IMG/VR virus record: IMGVR_UViG_3300031237_000263
Coordinates: 1-28,685 of that record
Direction: 5' to 3' (one strand)
DNA from: a virus
Length of the DNA stretch: 28,685 bases
Positions 7,830 to 16,078 of this stretch are shown here, piece by piece. The notes beneath the pieces were generated by a model. It worked only from the letters and a program-made list of their open reading frames with translations, did no database searches and was not told the origin of the DNA. The position numbers and the translations under genes were made by a program. Positions within the stretch are counted from its first letter, which is position 1, and the number at the start of each line of letters is the position of its first letter.

Positions 7830-8288
7830 TCAGCCCGCCGATGGTTCGGCCAGGCGCGCCGCGCCGGCGGCGACCAGCGCCACGGTGGCGGCCTCGGCCA
7901 CCGTCAGCGTCTCGCCCGCCGCATAGTGACGGCCATCGTGGTCGATCGCCGACAAGGCGATCAGCGCCACGCCCGCCGCATCCTCGGGCGCGGCTTCCGC
8001 CGCCGGCGTGCTCGGAGCCGCGGCCTCGGGCACCGTCAGCGGCGCGTCCTCGGCGGAGTGGACGTCGCCGTGCTCGATCGCCGAGACGGCGATCCGCGCC
8101 ACGACCGGCGCATCCTCGGGCGCGGCTTCCGCCGCCGGCGTGCTCGGAGCCGCGGCCTCGGGCACCGTCAGCGGCGCGTCCTCGGCGGAGTGGACGTCGC
8201 CGTGCTCGATCGCCGAGACGGCGATCCGCGCCACGACCGGCGCATCCTCGGGTGGAGTTTCCGCCTTCGGGCTCGGAGCCTTCGCCAT
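7830..8288 (-). CDS. Repeat-containing small structural protein after the capsid gene (gp35 position)
   Basis: This 152-residue protein starts MAKAPSPKAETPPEDAP. It consists of three units: two identical 44-residue copies and a third, diverged one. Each begins with a short beta-type motif, as in VVARIAVSAIEHGD or VALIALSAIDHDGRHYAAGETLTV, linked by Ala/Pro/Glu-rich spacers. The last unit resembles a motif common in small proteins encoded after capsid genes (IALSAIDHDG...YAAGETL...). The N-terminal copies look like duplications of the first half only. No enzymatic motif. Mu gp35 occupies this position, but I cannot claim homology. The gene starts one base after the capsid stop codon. Confidence 0.75.
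   Translation of the reverse strand: MAKAPSPKAETPPEDAPVVARIAVSAIEHGDVHSAEDAPLTVPEAAAPSTPAAEAAPEDAPVVARIAVSAIEHGDVHSAEDAPLTVPEAAAPSTPAAEAAPEDAAGVALIALSAIDHDGRHYAAGETLTVAEAATVALVAAGAARLAEPSAG
7978..8241. repeat. Perfect 132-bp tandem duplication inside a coding sequence
   Basis: Copy 1 spans 7978-8109 and copy 2 8110-8241. They appear identical over all 132 bases, including third codon positions, and the length keeps the frame (44 codons). An 11-base start of a third copy follows at 8242. Perfect identity points to a recent slippage or recombination event, or to ongoing homogenisation. Confidence 0.95.
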
Positions 8289-8289
8289 C

Positions 8290-9222
8290 TCACGCCACCG
8301 CGTTCTGGAAGAAGTAGCCGAGGTCGGGGGCGCTGATGACCTCCGCCACGCTCTCGGCCACACGCACCCGCTGGCCGCCGAAGGCACCGATCTTGGGATC
8401 GGGCATGGCACCGGCCATCCGCGTGCGCCATTCGGCGGTCCAGGCGAAGGTCGGGCGGTTGCCGGCGGCGGTGGCGTTCCGGTCGCGACGGATCAGCGCG
8501 GCATGCTTGCCCCAGACGCGCTGCATGGTCGCGGGCTGGCCGCGCCGCGCGGTGTTCAGGAAGCCGCGGCCGACGACCACCTCCTCCAGCTCGAACAGAT
8601 CGGCGACCTGCTGGCGGCTCACCATGCCGGCCGTGCCGGCATTGCCGAGGATCGCCGAGACGATCGTCGGATGCTGCCGCAGGATCGTCCAGACGGCCTG
8701 GCCGACCACCATGACATTCGGCCGCATCACCGGGATGTCGAGCGCTGTGGCGATGGCGCCGCGCGGGTTGCTGTTGGTGGTGTCGGACCATTGGCTGGTA
8801 CCGGACAGCGTGGCGCGCTGGCTGGCGGCATAGGTCGCCAGGGCGAAAAGTTGATCCGCCACCCGCTTTTCGCGATCCAGCAGGATCAGGTCGGTCACCC
8901 CCTGCACCGCACGATCCACCGGTTGGTAGTTCGGCGGCGCATTGTCGATATCGTCCTGGGGGATCGGATCGTCGAGCGCATAATTCTGCGTCGTGCCGAC
9001 GACCTCAGTCGCCGAGAACTCGACCTCCGCCGGCATGCCGCGCCGCCCGACATGGGTGTCGGGGATCGTGAATCCTTCGGCCATGGCGTGCTTGAGGTAT
9101 TTGAACTCCTGCCTCGTGACGGGCAGGCGCGGGCTGACGGCGTCGGCGATCAGCTCATCGTTGGTGTACATGACCGCGACGGCGGTGAGATGCGGCTGGG
9201 TCGGAAAGGGTGCGGTGGTCAT
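8290..9222 (-). CDS. Phage major capsid protein
   Basis: At 310 residues the size fits a HK97-fold capsid subunit of Mu-like phages. The N-terminus MTTAPFPTQPHLTAVAVMY, then NDELIADAVSPRLPV, is typical of capsid proteins that assemble without a covalently attached delta domain; scaffolding is supplied by the upstream protease/scaffold gene. Internal blocks are LALDDPIPQDDIDNA-like (residues near 80), DREKRVADQLF, a central MVVGQAVWTILRQHP and the C-terminal AWTAEWRTR. It follows the decoration protein gene with a 6-base gap, the standard order protease, decoration, capsid. Function is firm by family and order. Confidence 0.93.
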   Translation of the reverse strand: MTTAPFPTQPHLTAVAVMYTNDELIADAVSPRLPVTRQEFKYLKHAMAEGFTIPDTHVGRRGMPAEVEFSATEVVGTTQNYALDDPIPQDDIDNAPPNYQPVDRAVQGVTDLILLDREKRVADQLFALATYAASQRATLSGTSQWSDTTNSNPRGAIATALDIPVMRPNVMVVGQAVWTILRQHPTIVSAILGNAGTAGMVSRQQVADLFELEEVVVGRGFLNTARRGQPATMQRVWGKHAALIRRDRNATAAGNRPTFAWTAEWRTRMAGAMPDPKIGAFGGQRVRVAESVAEVISAPDLGYFFQNAVA

Positions 9223-9228
9223 TGCGGC

Positions 9229-9612
9229 TTACCCCTGGGCCTTGGAGGGTGCGAGCAGCACCCGGATGATGTCGCCGGCGGCGCCCGCGGCATCGAAGGC
9301 GACGCCGATGATGCCATTGTTGACGCCGGTCGCCGGGGCGGCCGTAACCACCCGGCCGCTGCTGTCCACGGTCAGCAGCGCGCCCGCCGCGATCGCCGCC
9401 CCGGCCTCGACATCGGCAAGCCCGCCGAGTTGGATGTCCATCCGCGCGCCATCGGTGGCGCCGCCGGGCTGGATGCAGACGGCAACCAACAGATCGGCCA
9501 CGGCCGCGGCCGCCACGAAGGCGCCGGCGATCGAGGCATGCGGCTTGACGACACGGTTGGCGGGCACGGTCCCGGAGGCCGTGACCGTCTTGATCAGCGT
9601 TGGATTGCTCAC
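9229..9612 (-). CDS. Capsid decoration protein (DUF2190-like)
   Basis: A 127-residue, Ala/Val/Gly-rich small protein, starting with GTG at 9612 that overlaps the protease/scaffold stop as GTGA. Blocks such as GTVPANRVVKP, GGLADVEAGAAIAAGALLTVDSSGRV and NGIIGVAFDAAGAAGDIIRVLL are the hallmark of DUF2190 head decoration proteins, which stabilise the capsid shell. It sits between protease and capsid, where Mu-like and many other phages encode it. No transmembrane segment is expected despite the high Ala content, since the hydrophobic runs are interrupted by polar residues. Confidence 0.88.
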   Translation of the reverse strand: MSNPTLIKTVTASGTVPANRVVKPHASIAGAFVAAAAVADLLVAVCIQPGGATDGARMDIQLGGLADVEAGAAIAAGALLTVDSSGRVVTAAPATGVNNGIIGVAFDAAGAAGDIIRVLLAPSKAQG

Positions 9613-10706
9613 GTGAGGGCTCCCTGGATGACGGCCTGGATGGCGTCGATGTCGGAGACGACCAGGCCGCGCTTGCGGGCGTCCTCCTGGTATTCGAGGG
9701 CGCGGTTCCGGATGTTCGCGGCATCCCTCGGATCGGCCTGGAACGGCGCCGCGCGATTGCCGGGCGCGACCTCGCCGAATTCCACCACCTGCCCGCCGCC
9801 GGCCAGGAAGGCCCGGAAGGCGTCGCGCGGCGGCACGGTGCCGAGGCTCTCGCCGAACTCGACGGGGCCATCGGCGGGCAGGTTCCCCAGCAACGCCAGG
9901 GTCGCCGGTCGCTGGGCAGGCAGAAGTCGCCCTTCGGCGACAAGGCGCTCGCAGAAGGCCGCGTCTTCGGCGGCGCGTGCCGCGCGTTCCTGCGCGGCCA
10001 CCGCCGCCTCGCGGGCGGCGACGGCGGCTGCATTCGCGGCCAGGGCGGCCTCGCGCGCGGCCAGATCGGGTTGGGTGGTCACGTGTGCTGGCTCCTGGGG
10101 TTCGGAATAGGCGGCGGGAGGAACGGCGGGGCCGGCGAGCATCTCGCCGGCATCGCGCTGCAGGGCGTCGAGGGTCTCGCGCGGCAGGGCCGCATCCGCG
10201 GCCTCGGCCCCGAAGCGGGTCAGCAGCATTTCGCGCAGCCCGCCGAACAGGCGGGCGATCACGGAGATCGACCAGCCGTCGGCGAATTCGACGATGCCAT
10301 CGGCCTCGGCGAACTGCACGTCGGCCAAGCCCTTCACCGCCGGCGGCTGCGCACCGAGAAAGCCGACATGCCGCAGGTAAAGGCTGCCGGGCTTGGGATT
10401 GGCCGGGCTGTCGGGCAGATAGAAGCTCGCGCTGACTTTCTTGTAGCGCCCGGCGCGCACCGCCTCGGCGAAAGCGGGTTCGACCTGATGCGGGGTGGCC
10501 CGCAGCCGCCCGGCTTCAGCGCCAAGGCTGGCGACCCAGCCCCAGGCGGGGCCATTGTCGCGCGGATGGCCGACGACGATCGGCGCTTCGCTCAGCGCCG
10601 GATCATAGGCCGCGGCGGCCGCGATCAGATCCGCCTCGGCATAGGTAAGGGTACGCCCGTCCATTGCGGTGTGTGTGCCAGCACGGAAGATTTCGATCGG
10701 CTGCAT
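9609..10706 (-). CDS. Mu gpI-like capsid maturation protease and scaffold
   Basis: A 365-residue protein (Mu I is of similar length). I chose the ATG at 10706 (MQPIEIFRAGTHTAMDG), which has an AGGGA ribosome site and matches the family start; the frame is open further upstream without support. Conserved protease blocks are VVGHP (about 44-48), AWGWV (54-58), KKVSASFYLP (89-98) and LRHVGFLGAQPPAV (111-124). Residues 215-260 form a long Ala/Glu/Arg coiled coil that should serve as scaffold (Z-like), perhaps also from an internal start. It precedes the decoration and capsid genes. A 432-bp gap lies upstream and carries the dyad also found before the endolysin, so this gene may begin its own late transcript. 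Confidence 0.88.
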   Translation of the reverse strand: MQPIEIFRAGTHTAMDGRTLTYAEADLIAAAAAYDPALSEAPIVVGHPRDNGPAWGWVASLGAEAGRLRATPHQVEPAFAEAVRAGRYKKVSASFYLPDSPANPKPGSLYLRHVGFLGAQPPAVKGLADVQFAEADGIVEFADGWSISVIARLFGGLREMLLTRFGAEAADAALPRETLDALQRDAGEMLAGPAVPPAAYSEPQEPAHVTTQPDLAAREAALAANAAAVAAREAAVAAQERAARAAEDAAFCERLVAEGRLLPAQRPATLALLGNLPADGPVEFGESLGTVPPRDAFRAFLAGGGQVVEFGEVAPGNRAAPFQADPRDAANIRNRALEYQEDARKRGLVVSDIDAIQAVIQGALT

Positions 10707-11138
10707 CGGTGTCCCTGGGTGGATCGCCATTGCGGGGCGTCGCTGTCCAAGGCACCCTATGGACCTCCGCCGGCCGTTCTCAGGCTGACAGATGTCAGAC
10801 GGCGCGCGACCAGGTGGGCGTGCCGCGCGAGGCCCCTCCGCCTCCTGCATCGCCGTCCTTCCTACGGTCTGGCAGGCAGGCGTGCCGATGCCTCGTAAGA
10901 GAAAATGAGAGTATCTAAGAGGCGCCTCGCGGCCTTTGGACAGGGCGTTGGGGCGGCGGCGGGGATAGCGGGCTGTACGGGCTTCCTTGGCGGCCGGTGC
11001 CATCGTGGCACGGTCGGCGCTGGCGATCCGAGACCCGACTGGCTATATCGCAACCAGGTGGGCCATGACGGTCTGTGAGGGACCCGCTTTACAATGCGTC
11101 ATGGCGGAACGTGGTGGCCCTGCCCGTTTCCTCAGCTC
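10707..11138. other. 432-bp intergenic region between F-like and protease genes
   Basis: No convincing gene. In Mu the G gene would lie here, but in this phage it is at 6819-7388. Seen: the 17-bp dyad motif at 10780-10796; a 6-bp stem with 3-base loop (GTGCCA-TCG-TGGCAC, 10997-11011) without a T-run; and a plus-strand 57-codon frame at 10905-11078 beginning MRVSKRRLAAFG with an Ala/Gly-rich stretch ending IAGC. That frame has only a weak ribosome site and ordinary shadow-like composition. Base composition is somewhat more AT-rich around 10890-10920 and 11040-11060 than in flanking genes. Best read as a promoter region plus sequence of unknown origin. Confidence 0.6.
10780..10797 (-). promoter_or_regulatory. 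Candidate late activator site upstream of protease gene (PI-like)
   Basis: The plus-strand sequence TCAGGCTGACAGATGTC (10780-10796) contains the perfect dyad CTGACA-GA-TGTCAG (10785-10798). The same 17-mer with one change occurs at 17809-17825 ahead of the endolysin gene. It lies about 74 bases upstream of the protease start. Mu has C-activated promoters at these two positions, so I infer a shared operator for the Mor/C-like protein. No clear -10 box can be named. Confidence 0.55.
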
Positions 11139-12470
11139 CTACCCCTCATCCGGTCGCGCATAGACCCTGATGCCCTTGCGTCGTGATTCCAGATAGGCTT
11201 CCGCCGCCTCTGCAGATCCCCTGACGCGTGGCTCGAAGGTCGTCACCCCCTCCCATACCCGGCTGTCACGGCTGAACACGGCAAAGCCGGCACGGGTTCG
11301 ATCGGGAGATTCGAAACGGGCGATGAAGTGGCGGACCAGCCGCAGGACGGGTCTGCCGCCTTCGACCACCAGCTGCAGCGAGACCCAGATCTCGTCCGGG
11401 TCGCGGATCGCATCGGCACAGAGCAGGATGCTGGGGGCGCGACCCTGCTTGGTGATCTTCAGCGCCCCGGTCCGGCGATCCGTGAACAAGGCGCGCCCCA
11501 CCGCCAGCACGCCGTCGGCGCGATCGACGAAGGCAGCCGGCGCCTCGGCTGTCGCGCCGAATTCCTCCAGGAACCGAGAGACGTACTCTTCCGCTGGCAG
11601 CCCGTCCTGCAGGATGCGATCGGGAGCGAGTGTCCGCGGAGGTGGCAGCGGTGGTGCCCGATCGCCGCCGCCCAGGATGCGCGGCACGACAGTGGTGTCA
11701 CCGCCCGTCATCTCCTCCAGCGTCTTCAGCGGATGTGTTCCTGCCGGTGGCGATGGGATGAGCGCATCGAGATGGCGCTGACCCGCGCTATGGCCAAAAC
11801 CGGTATCCACGCCGCGCGGCACCCGCACCGACTGGGGGCCGAATGCGGTGTTGATGGTGCGGGTCTCCCAGACGATCTCCGGCGCGGCCGTGACCTTCAG
11901 CCCCTCTCGCCGCAGCCTTGCCGCGCTGACGATGCCGACGCTGCAGCGGCAACGCCAGCCGTTCAGCGGGGCATGGGTTTGCCACCACGAATGCTCGGGC
12001 GGCAGGATCGTGCCGTTCCATTCGGCATGCAGCGGACGCGTCGCTCTGTCCATGGTCGCATCGTATCGCGCGAATATGTCGCGGCCGTCACGCCTGGCCT
12101 GCGCGATCTGGGCCCACTTCCCGGCCTGGCGCGACTGGCCCAGGTTCGTCCCGTAGATCACCCGTGTCCGCCATCCGGGCGAGCCGCGGTAGCTCCACCC
12201 CTCCGTCTTGGCGATCGTGACGAATTCGCGCTGGAACTGCTTCAGGTCGCCGCCGTTCTCCTGGGCGCGGACCAGCGCCGCACCGATGCTCTCCAGCAGG
12301 CTGTCTTTCTTGGCGCCGGCGACTGCGAAGCCCCAGTTGTTCACCTCGCCCAGCGTGTCGGTCCAGCGATCGGACGGCAGCAGCGTTCCGAGGCGACGGC
12401 GCAGCGCATCGCGCGCTTCCTCGAACGGGACGGGCCCTGGGCGTGGCGCCGTGCCGGCCGCTTCAGACAA
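11139..12470 (-). CDS. Phage head morphogenesis protein F-like, with C-terminal PBECR2-like nuclease domain
   Basis: A 443-residue protein. Residues about 50-185 form the Mu F domain: GWSYRGSPGWRTRVIYGTNL, then RYDATMDRATRPLHAEWNGTILP, ending in the metal-binding-type NGWRCRCSVG (170-179). Residues about 290-438 look like an added PBECR2-type domain (barnase/colicin/RelE-like superfamily seen fused to phage head proteins): AEEYVSRFLEEFG, ADAIRDPDEIWVSLQL, RLVRHFIARFE, AVFSRD and the end YLESRRKGIRVYAR. The start appears to be TTG at 12470, overlapping the portal stop by 8 bases; no better start is nearby. F-like proteins are minor capsid components injected or placed at the portal. Nuclease activity is inference from family resemblance. 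Confidence 0.87.
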   Translation of the reverse strand: MSEAAGTAPRPGPVPFEEARDALRRRLGTLLPSDRWTDTLGEVNNWGFAVAGAKKDSLLESIGAALVRAQENGGDLKQFQREFVTIAKTEGWSYRGSPGWRTRVIYGTNLGQSRQAGKWAQIAQARRDGRDIFARYDATMDRATRPLHAEWNGTILPPEHSWWQTHAPLNGWRCRCSVGIVSAARLRREGLKVTAAPEIVWETRTINTAFGPQSVRVPRGVDTGFGHSAGQRHLDALIPSPPAGTHPLKTLEEMTGGDTTVVPRILGGGDRAPPLPPPRTLAPDRILQDGLPAEEYVSRFLEEFGATAEAPAAFVDRADGVLAVGRALFTDRRTGALKITKQGRAPSILLCADAIRDPDEIWVSLQLVVEGGRPVLRLVRHFIARFESPDRTRAGFAVFSRDSRVWEGVTTFEPRVRGSAEAAEAYLESRRKGIRVYARPDEG

Positions 12471-14001
12471 GGTCGTCGGCGATTTCGGAGCGCCCTGTCA
12501 GGTTCGCGACGGCCAGCGCCTGGCCCATGACAGCGGCCAGGCCGCCGGTGGCCAGCGATGGATACAGCCGCAGCAGCTCGGCCGCGATCTCTTCCAGCGA
12601 CTGGGCGCGGTCAACGACTCCGCGGATCGCGTCGAGCCATGCATCCGTTTCCGCCTGCGCGACGGTATCCACCTGCTGCGCCAGCCAGACCTCGGCAGGC
12701 TCCTCATCACCTGGTGGCGGCGCCAGCGGCTTCCGGCCGGATGATCTGGCCTCGGCGAACAGCGCTGCCAGGCCATCCTGCGGCGCCACCGCCGGACTAT
12801 CGGGCAGCCAGCCCTCCCCATAGGTATCGGCGATGTACTCCGGCGTCGGCCTGTAGCCGAGACCCTTGACGTCCACGTCCCGCTTGGCGCGCGCCGCCAG
12901 ATCCTCGGGCTCCGATACGTCCCACCAGATGCGCGGGATGGCGCCGCCGCCGGCGACATAGTCGGGGCGGTTCAGCTCTGTGATCCAGGTGCAGAGCGTC
13001 GCATGAAGCGTATCCGAGAGCTCGTCGCCGTCGGATTTCGTCAGCTCCAACCGCACAGCATCATGCACCTGGCCGAGAGCCCGCGAACCATTGTCGCCGC
13101 CGGACGTGGTCAGCGTCTCTCCCAACACGACCTTGCTGATATCCTCGTCCATGTAGCGAGCGAGGCTCTCGTAGGCATCGAATGCGCCGCTACGCTTGGC
13201 CTCCAGCAGCTCGATCACCATCCCCTCGGGGATGACGACCCCGACCTCCGATGCGATCGCCTGCAGGGCTGCCAGCAGCGTATCCTGCTGATCCTGTGTA
13301 GACCCGGGGGGATATTTTCCGACCGCCGTCGGCTGGCCGAATTTCTCCAGCGCCGACAGCCAGAACCCGATGCCCTGCCGCTTGAAAAACACCGGCCAGA
13401 ACAGCCGCTGCCCGAGGCCGAGCCCCCAGGGATTCTCGTAGCCATCCGCCTCACCGTGGCGGTGGACGATGAATTTGCGGGGTGGCACCGGCACGCCATC
13501 CCACGGCTGCTCGCGCGTCAGCAGGCGCAGCTCGATGCCGCCCGTCTCGACGTCCCGGAACGCGAAGCGTCGCGGATCTCGGGCCAGCAGGGCGACTGGA
13601 CGCAGCTCATTGCCGACCGGCGCCCACATCACCTCCAGGATCGAGATGCCGCGCAGCAACGCGCCCAGCGCCTTGCCCACCGCCTGGTTGAACCGCATCC
13701 CTTTGAGCGCGCGCTCCAGCAGCGCCGCGGCGTCGGCAGCCGCTGCATCGCCCTCTTCGCCGCCCGGCTGCACCTGCCACTCGCGGCCGATCAGCGCGGC
13801 GCGACGCTTGGCGAGCACAGTGCCGACCTCCGGATCGCGCGCCAGGTCGTCGTAGAGGGCGAGGCCACGGCCCTGGCCCCGCGCGGCCAGCACCAGGTCA
13901 TCCGGTTCGATCCGACCGCCGTAGAGCATGCGGTTCGGATCGCTGCCGATCGTCGCGATTTCGCTGCGCAGAAGGTTTAGGGCACGGCGGGTCCCGCTCA
14001 T
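12463..14001 (-). CDS. Portal protein (Mu gp29-like, DUF935)
   Basis: 512 residues from the ATG at 14001, which overlaps the terminase stop (ATGA); a longer open frame upstream is antisense to nothing useful and is ignored. Characteristic blocks: YDDLARDPEVGTVLAKRRAAL near residue 50, EVMWAPVG, FIVHRHGEADGYENPWGLGL, the long helical part with FWLSALEKFGQP and VVIPEGMVIELLEAKRSG, and GETLTTSGGDNGSRALGQVHDAVR. These define the DUF935 portal family of Mu-like phages. The portal is the 12-fold ring through which DNA is packaged by the terminase encoded just upstream and to which F and the connectors bind. The C-terminal 100 residues are less conserved and acidic. Confidence 0.95.
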   Translation of the reverse strand: MSGTRRALNLLRSEIATIGSDPNRMLYGGRIEPDDLVLAARGQGRGLALYDDLARDPEVGTVLAKRRAALIGREWQVQPGGEEGDAAAADAAALLERALKGMRFNQAVGKALGALLRGISILEVMWAPVGNELRPVALLARDPRRFAFRDVETGGIELRLLTREQPWDGVPVPPRKFIVHRHGEADGYENPWGLGLGQRLFWPVFFKRQGIGFWLSALEKFGQPTAVGKYPPGSTQDQQDTLLAALQAIASEVGVVIPEGMVIELLEAKRSGAFDAYESLARYMDEDISKVVLGETLTTSGGDNGSRALGQVHDAVRLELTKSDGDELSDTLHATLCTWITELNRPDYVAGGGAIPRIWWDVSEPEDLAARAKRDVDVKGLGYRPTPEYIADTYGEGWLPDSPAVAPQDGLAALFAEARSSGRKPLAPPPGDEEPAEVWLAQQVDTVAQAETDAWLDAIRGVVDRAQSLEEIAAELLRLYPSLATGGLAAVMGQALAVANLTGRSEIADDLV

Positions 14002-15524
14002 CGGAAGTCGCTCCTCAACAGGCTCTGATCGTCGCCTCGGAACCCATCCAGGCGGCCGGCGACCCGATGCTGGCCGATGGAACGGAAGGCGATTTCGATT
14101 GCACCCACTTCGCTCGCCATCAGTGCCAGGGCACAGGCGATCGGCGCGTCGCCATGGCGCTGCCCACTTTCGTCCGTCGTGCGTTCCTGCACCCGCGGCA
14201 CACCGCGCACCAAGCGCACCATCCGGAAGTCTGTCCCGACGTCCCGGTCTTGAGGGATCACGATCATCGCGTCCTCGAAGGCGGTCTTCAGCGGCGGCAT
14301 GTGTTCCCGGTACCAGCTCTCGGTCATCATGACCTGGATGACGCGGCTGCCGTAGCGATCGGCCGCCGCCTCGGCATGCGCCATGCCGTTGCCGGTGGCG
14401 TCCAGCGCAATCGACCGGAGCATCGGCAAGCGGTCGCAGACATGGCGCAGTACCTGCTGCTGCTGGCTGTAGGGCATGTCCCGCAATTCGAGCAGGAACG
14501 GCGTGCGACGCACCAAGTCGGCCCCGATCGCCAGCGGCCACATCACGGACAAATCTGCCCGACGGGCAAAATCCTGACCGAAGGCGTGTGGCGTGCGGGG
14601 GTCGAGCCTGGCCAGCAGCGGGCCGACATGCTCATCCAGCCAGGCCTGAACCTCGCGGACGCGCAAATCGTCTCGCCAGGTTACGAAGCCGGCGGGTGCG
14701 GCCCAACGCAGCACCGGGATGGCGGCGTCCATCCGGGCCTCGATCAGCACGCCAGGCATCCAGGTCCCAGACAGGGGCGATGGGATGACGTGCAGCTCTT
14801 CATCGGCGTTTTGCCGATACAACTTCTCGATCCCGGTTTTCCACGCGGCCTTGCCTTCCTCGGTCGGCGCTTCGCCTGTGCGGAGGCAGACGCGCTCATA
14901 GAGCCCCTGGGCGATCGCATCCTCGAATGTGCAGCGGAGCAGATTGTAGTCCGCGCGCCCGCCGCGAATATCATTGACCAACGCGTTGAAGGGATTCGCC
15001 TCGCCATTGTGAGTCGAGATGACTGCCACCTTGCCACCCCAGATCAAATGCGCCATGGCCGCCTTGAGCACAGCCTCCAGATCGTCGATGAAGGCGGCCT
15101 CGTCGATGATGACCAACCCCTGCTTGCCGCGCAGATGCCGGGCAACGCTGGGTAGCGCCAAGACCTGGAAGCCGCTCGCGAAAGTGATCCGGTAGGCGTC
15201 GACATCGTCGTCCGGCTTATCGGGGTTCTTCCAGACGAATTCCTGGACGTCCGAGGCCGCCATTTGAAACTCTTTGGCCCACTCGCCCACGTAGTCGATG
15301 AACTCGCGGGTCATGCTCTTATCATAGCCCACGTAGAAAACGTCCATGCCACCCGCCTTGGCCTGCGCAGCAGCGGTCAGTGCCGCGATCGCCGCCATAG
15401 CCCACGAGTAGCCTATGCGACGGGACTTCTCTGCCACCGTGACGGCGTGGTGAGAGACGCTCGCCATAAGCTCCTGCTGGTATGGCAGGAAAACTTCGGG
15501 CAGGAGGCAGGCATCGAGCGGCAT
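13998..15524 (-). CDS. Terminase large subunit (Mu gp28-like)
   Basis: 508 residues. The ATPase part has a Walker A-like EKSRRIGYSWA (32-42), typical of gp28 proteins in place of a classic P-loop, and Walker B VIIDEAAF (138-145, D141/E142), followed by a motif III VISTHNGE (168-175). The nuclease part has RNase H-like acidic residues D318 (FGQDFARR), D375 (ALDATGNG) and D459 (HGDAPIA). Together these drive headful packaging of transposed DNA and cut it inside flanking host sequence. It is coupled to the small subunit by TGATG and to the portal by ATGA. All key residues appear intact. Confidence 0.96.
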   Translation of the reverse strand: MPLDACLLPEVFLPYQQELMASVSHHAVTVAEKSRRIGYSWAMAAIAALTAAAQAKAGGMDVFYVGYDKSMTREFIDYVGEWAKEFQMAASDVQEFVWKNPDKPDDDVDAYRITFASGFQVLALPSVARHLRGKQGLVIIDEAAFIDDLEAVLKAAMAHLIWGGKVAVISTHNGEANPFNALVNDIRGGRADYNLLRCTFEDAIAQGLYERVCLRTGEAPTEEGKAAWKTGIEKLYRQNADEELHVIPSPLSGTWMPGVLIEARMDAAIPVLRWAAPAGFVTWRDDLRVREVQAWLDEHVGPLLARLDPRTPHAFGQDFARRADLSVMWPLAIGADLVRRTPFLLELRDMPYSQQQQVLRHVCDRLPMLRSIALDATGNGMAHAEAAADRYGSRVIQVMMTESWYREHMPPLKTAFEDAMIVIPQDRDVGTDFRMVRLVRGVPRVQERTTDESGQRHGDAPIACALALMASEVGAIEIAFRSIGQHRVAGRLDGFRGDDQSLLRSDFR

Positions 15525-16069
15525 CAGCCGGGCTTCACGCCGAAAATGCTGGCTTTGATCGTCTCGATGGTGGCGGCGGTCAAGCCCGCGGCTTTGCCGG
15601 CGCCCTCGGCAGCCTTGGCCGCATCGGCCAGGGCGGCGGTGCGCACTTTCAGCGTCGCCTCCGTGTCCGCCTTGCGAGCAGAGGCCAGGTCACGAACCGC
15701 CCCCGACAGCAGGGCAACCTGCTTGGCATCCAGCACGGCCCCCTCGCCATCCTCCGTCTCGGCCAGGAACAGGTCCAGCACTACCGTCTGCATAAGCTCG
15801 ATATTCAGCGCGGACGTGCGGTTTTCATCGGCACCGAGACGGCGGACCAACGCCTCCGCGACTTCGCGCGACCGACGGATGCGCTCGCCGACCAGCGCCA
15901 TGCCCTTGATGTGGCGACCCAGCGCGGATCGGCTGGGCAGAGCGTCGTCCGGCAGCAGCTCGCGCAACTTCTCCAGAATCTCGTCAAGCGTGCGCCCGTT
16001 CTCGCGCAACGCGCCGATCATCCCGCGGATCTCCGCCGGCAGTTTCTGCACGGATGAGGGTCTCGCCAC
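15524..16069 (-). CDS. Small terminase-like protein (Mu gp27-like, DUF3486)
   Basis: 181 residues with a GTG start at 16069, 9 bases after the preceding stop. The N-terminal half, LPAEIRGMIGALRENGRTLDEILEKLREL followed by PSRSALGRHIKG, is a helix-turn-helix type region typical of DUF3486, the Mu gp27 family. The second half is Ala-rich helix, with DLASARKADTEATLKVR and a short tail. Gp27 proteins precede gp28 and are thought to be the DNA-recognition subunit of packaging. Position and N-terminal pattern both support this. No frame damage is seen. Confidence 0.9.
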   Translation of the reverse strand: MARPSSVQKLPAEIRGMIGALRENGRTLDEILEKLRELLPDDALPSRSALGRHIKGMALVGERIRRSREVAEALVRRLGADENRTSALNIELMQTVVLDLFLAETEDGEGAVLDAKQVALLSGAVRDLASARKADTEATLKVRTAALADAAKAAEGAGKAAGLTAATIETIKASIFGVKPG

Positions 16070-16078
16070 GTGTCGCGC

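Noticed and set aside
8008-10110. Long plus-strand frame (700 codons) across the capsid region
   Set aside because: Antisense to capsid, decoration and protease genes, all well supported; composition is shadow-like.
10997-11011. Hairpin GTGCCA-TCG-TGGCAC as an intrinsic terminator
   Set aside because: Short stem and no T-run on either strand.
10862-11053. Minus-strand 63-codon frame in the F-protease gap
   Set aside because: Pro/Ala/Arg-rich, no ribosome site, no coupling; looks random.
10905-11078. Plus-strand 57-codon frame with lipobox-like IAGC
   Set aside because: Signal region lacks a proper hydrophobic core (Gly/Ala/Gln) and the ribosome site is weak; not listed as a gene.
14002-14541. 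Upstream extension of the portal reading frame
   Set aside because: Lies inside the terminase gene in another frame; the ATG at 14001 is coupled by ATGA and begins the conserved portal N-terminus.
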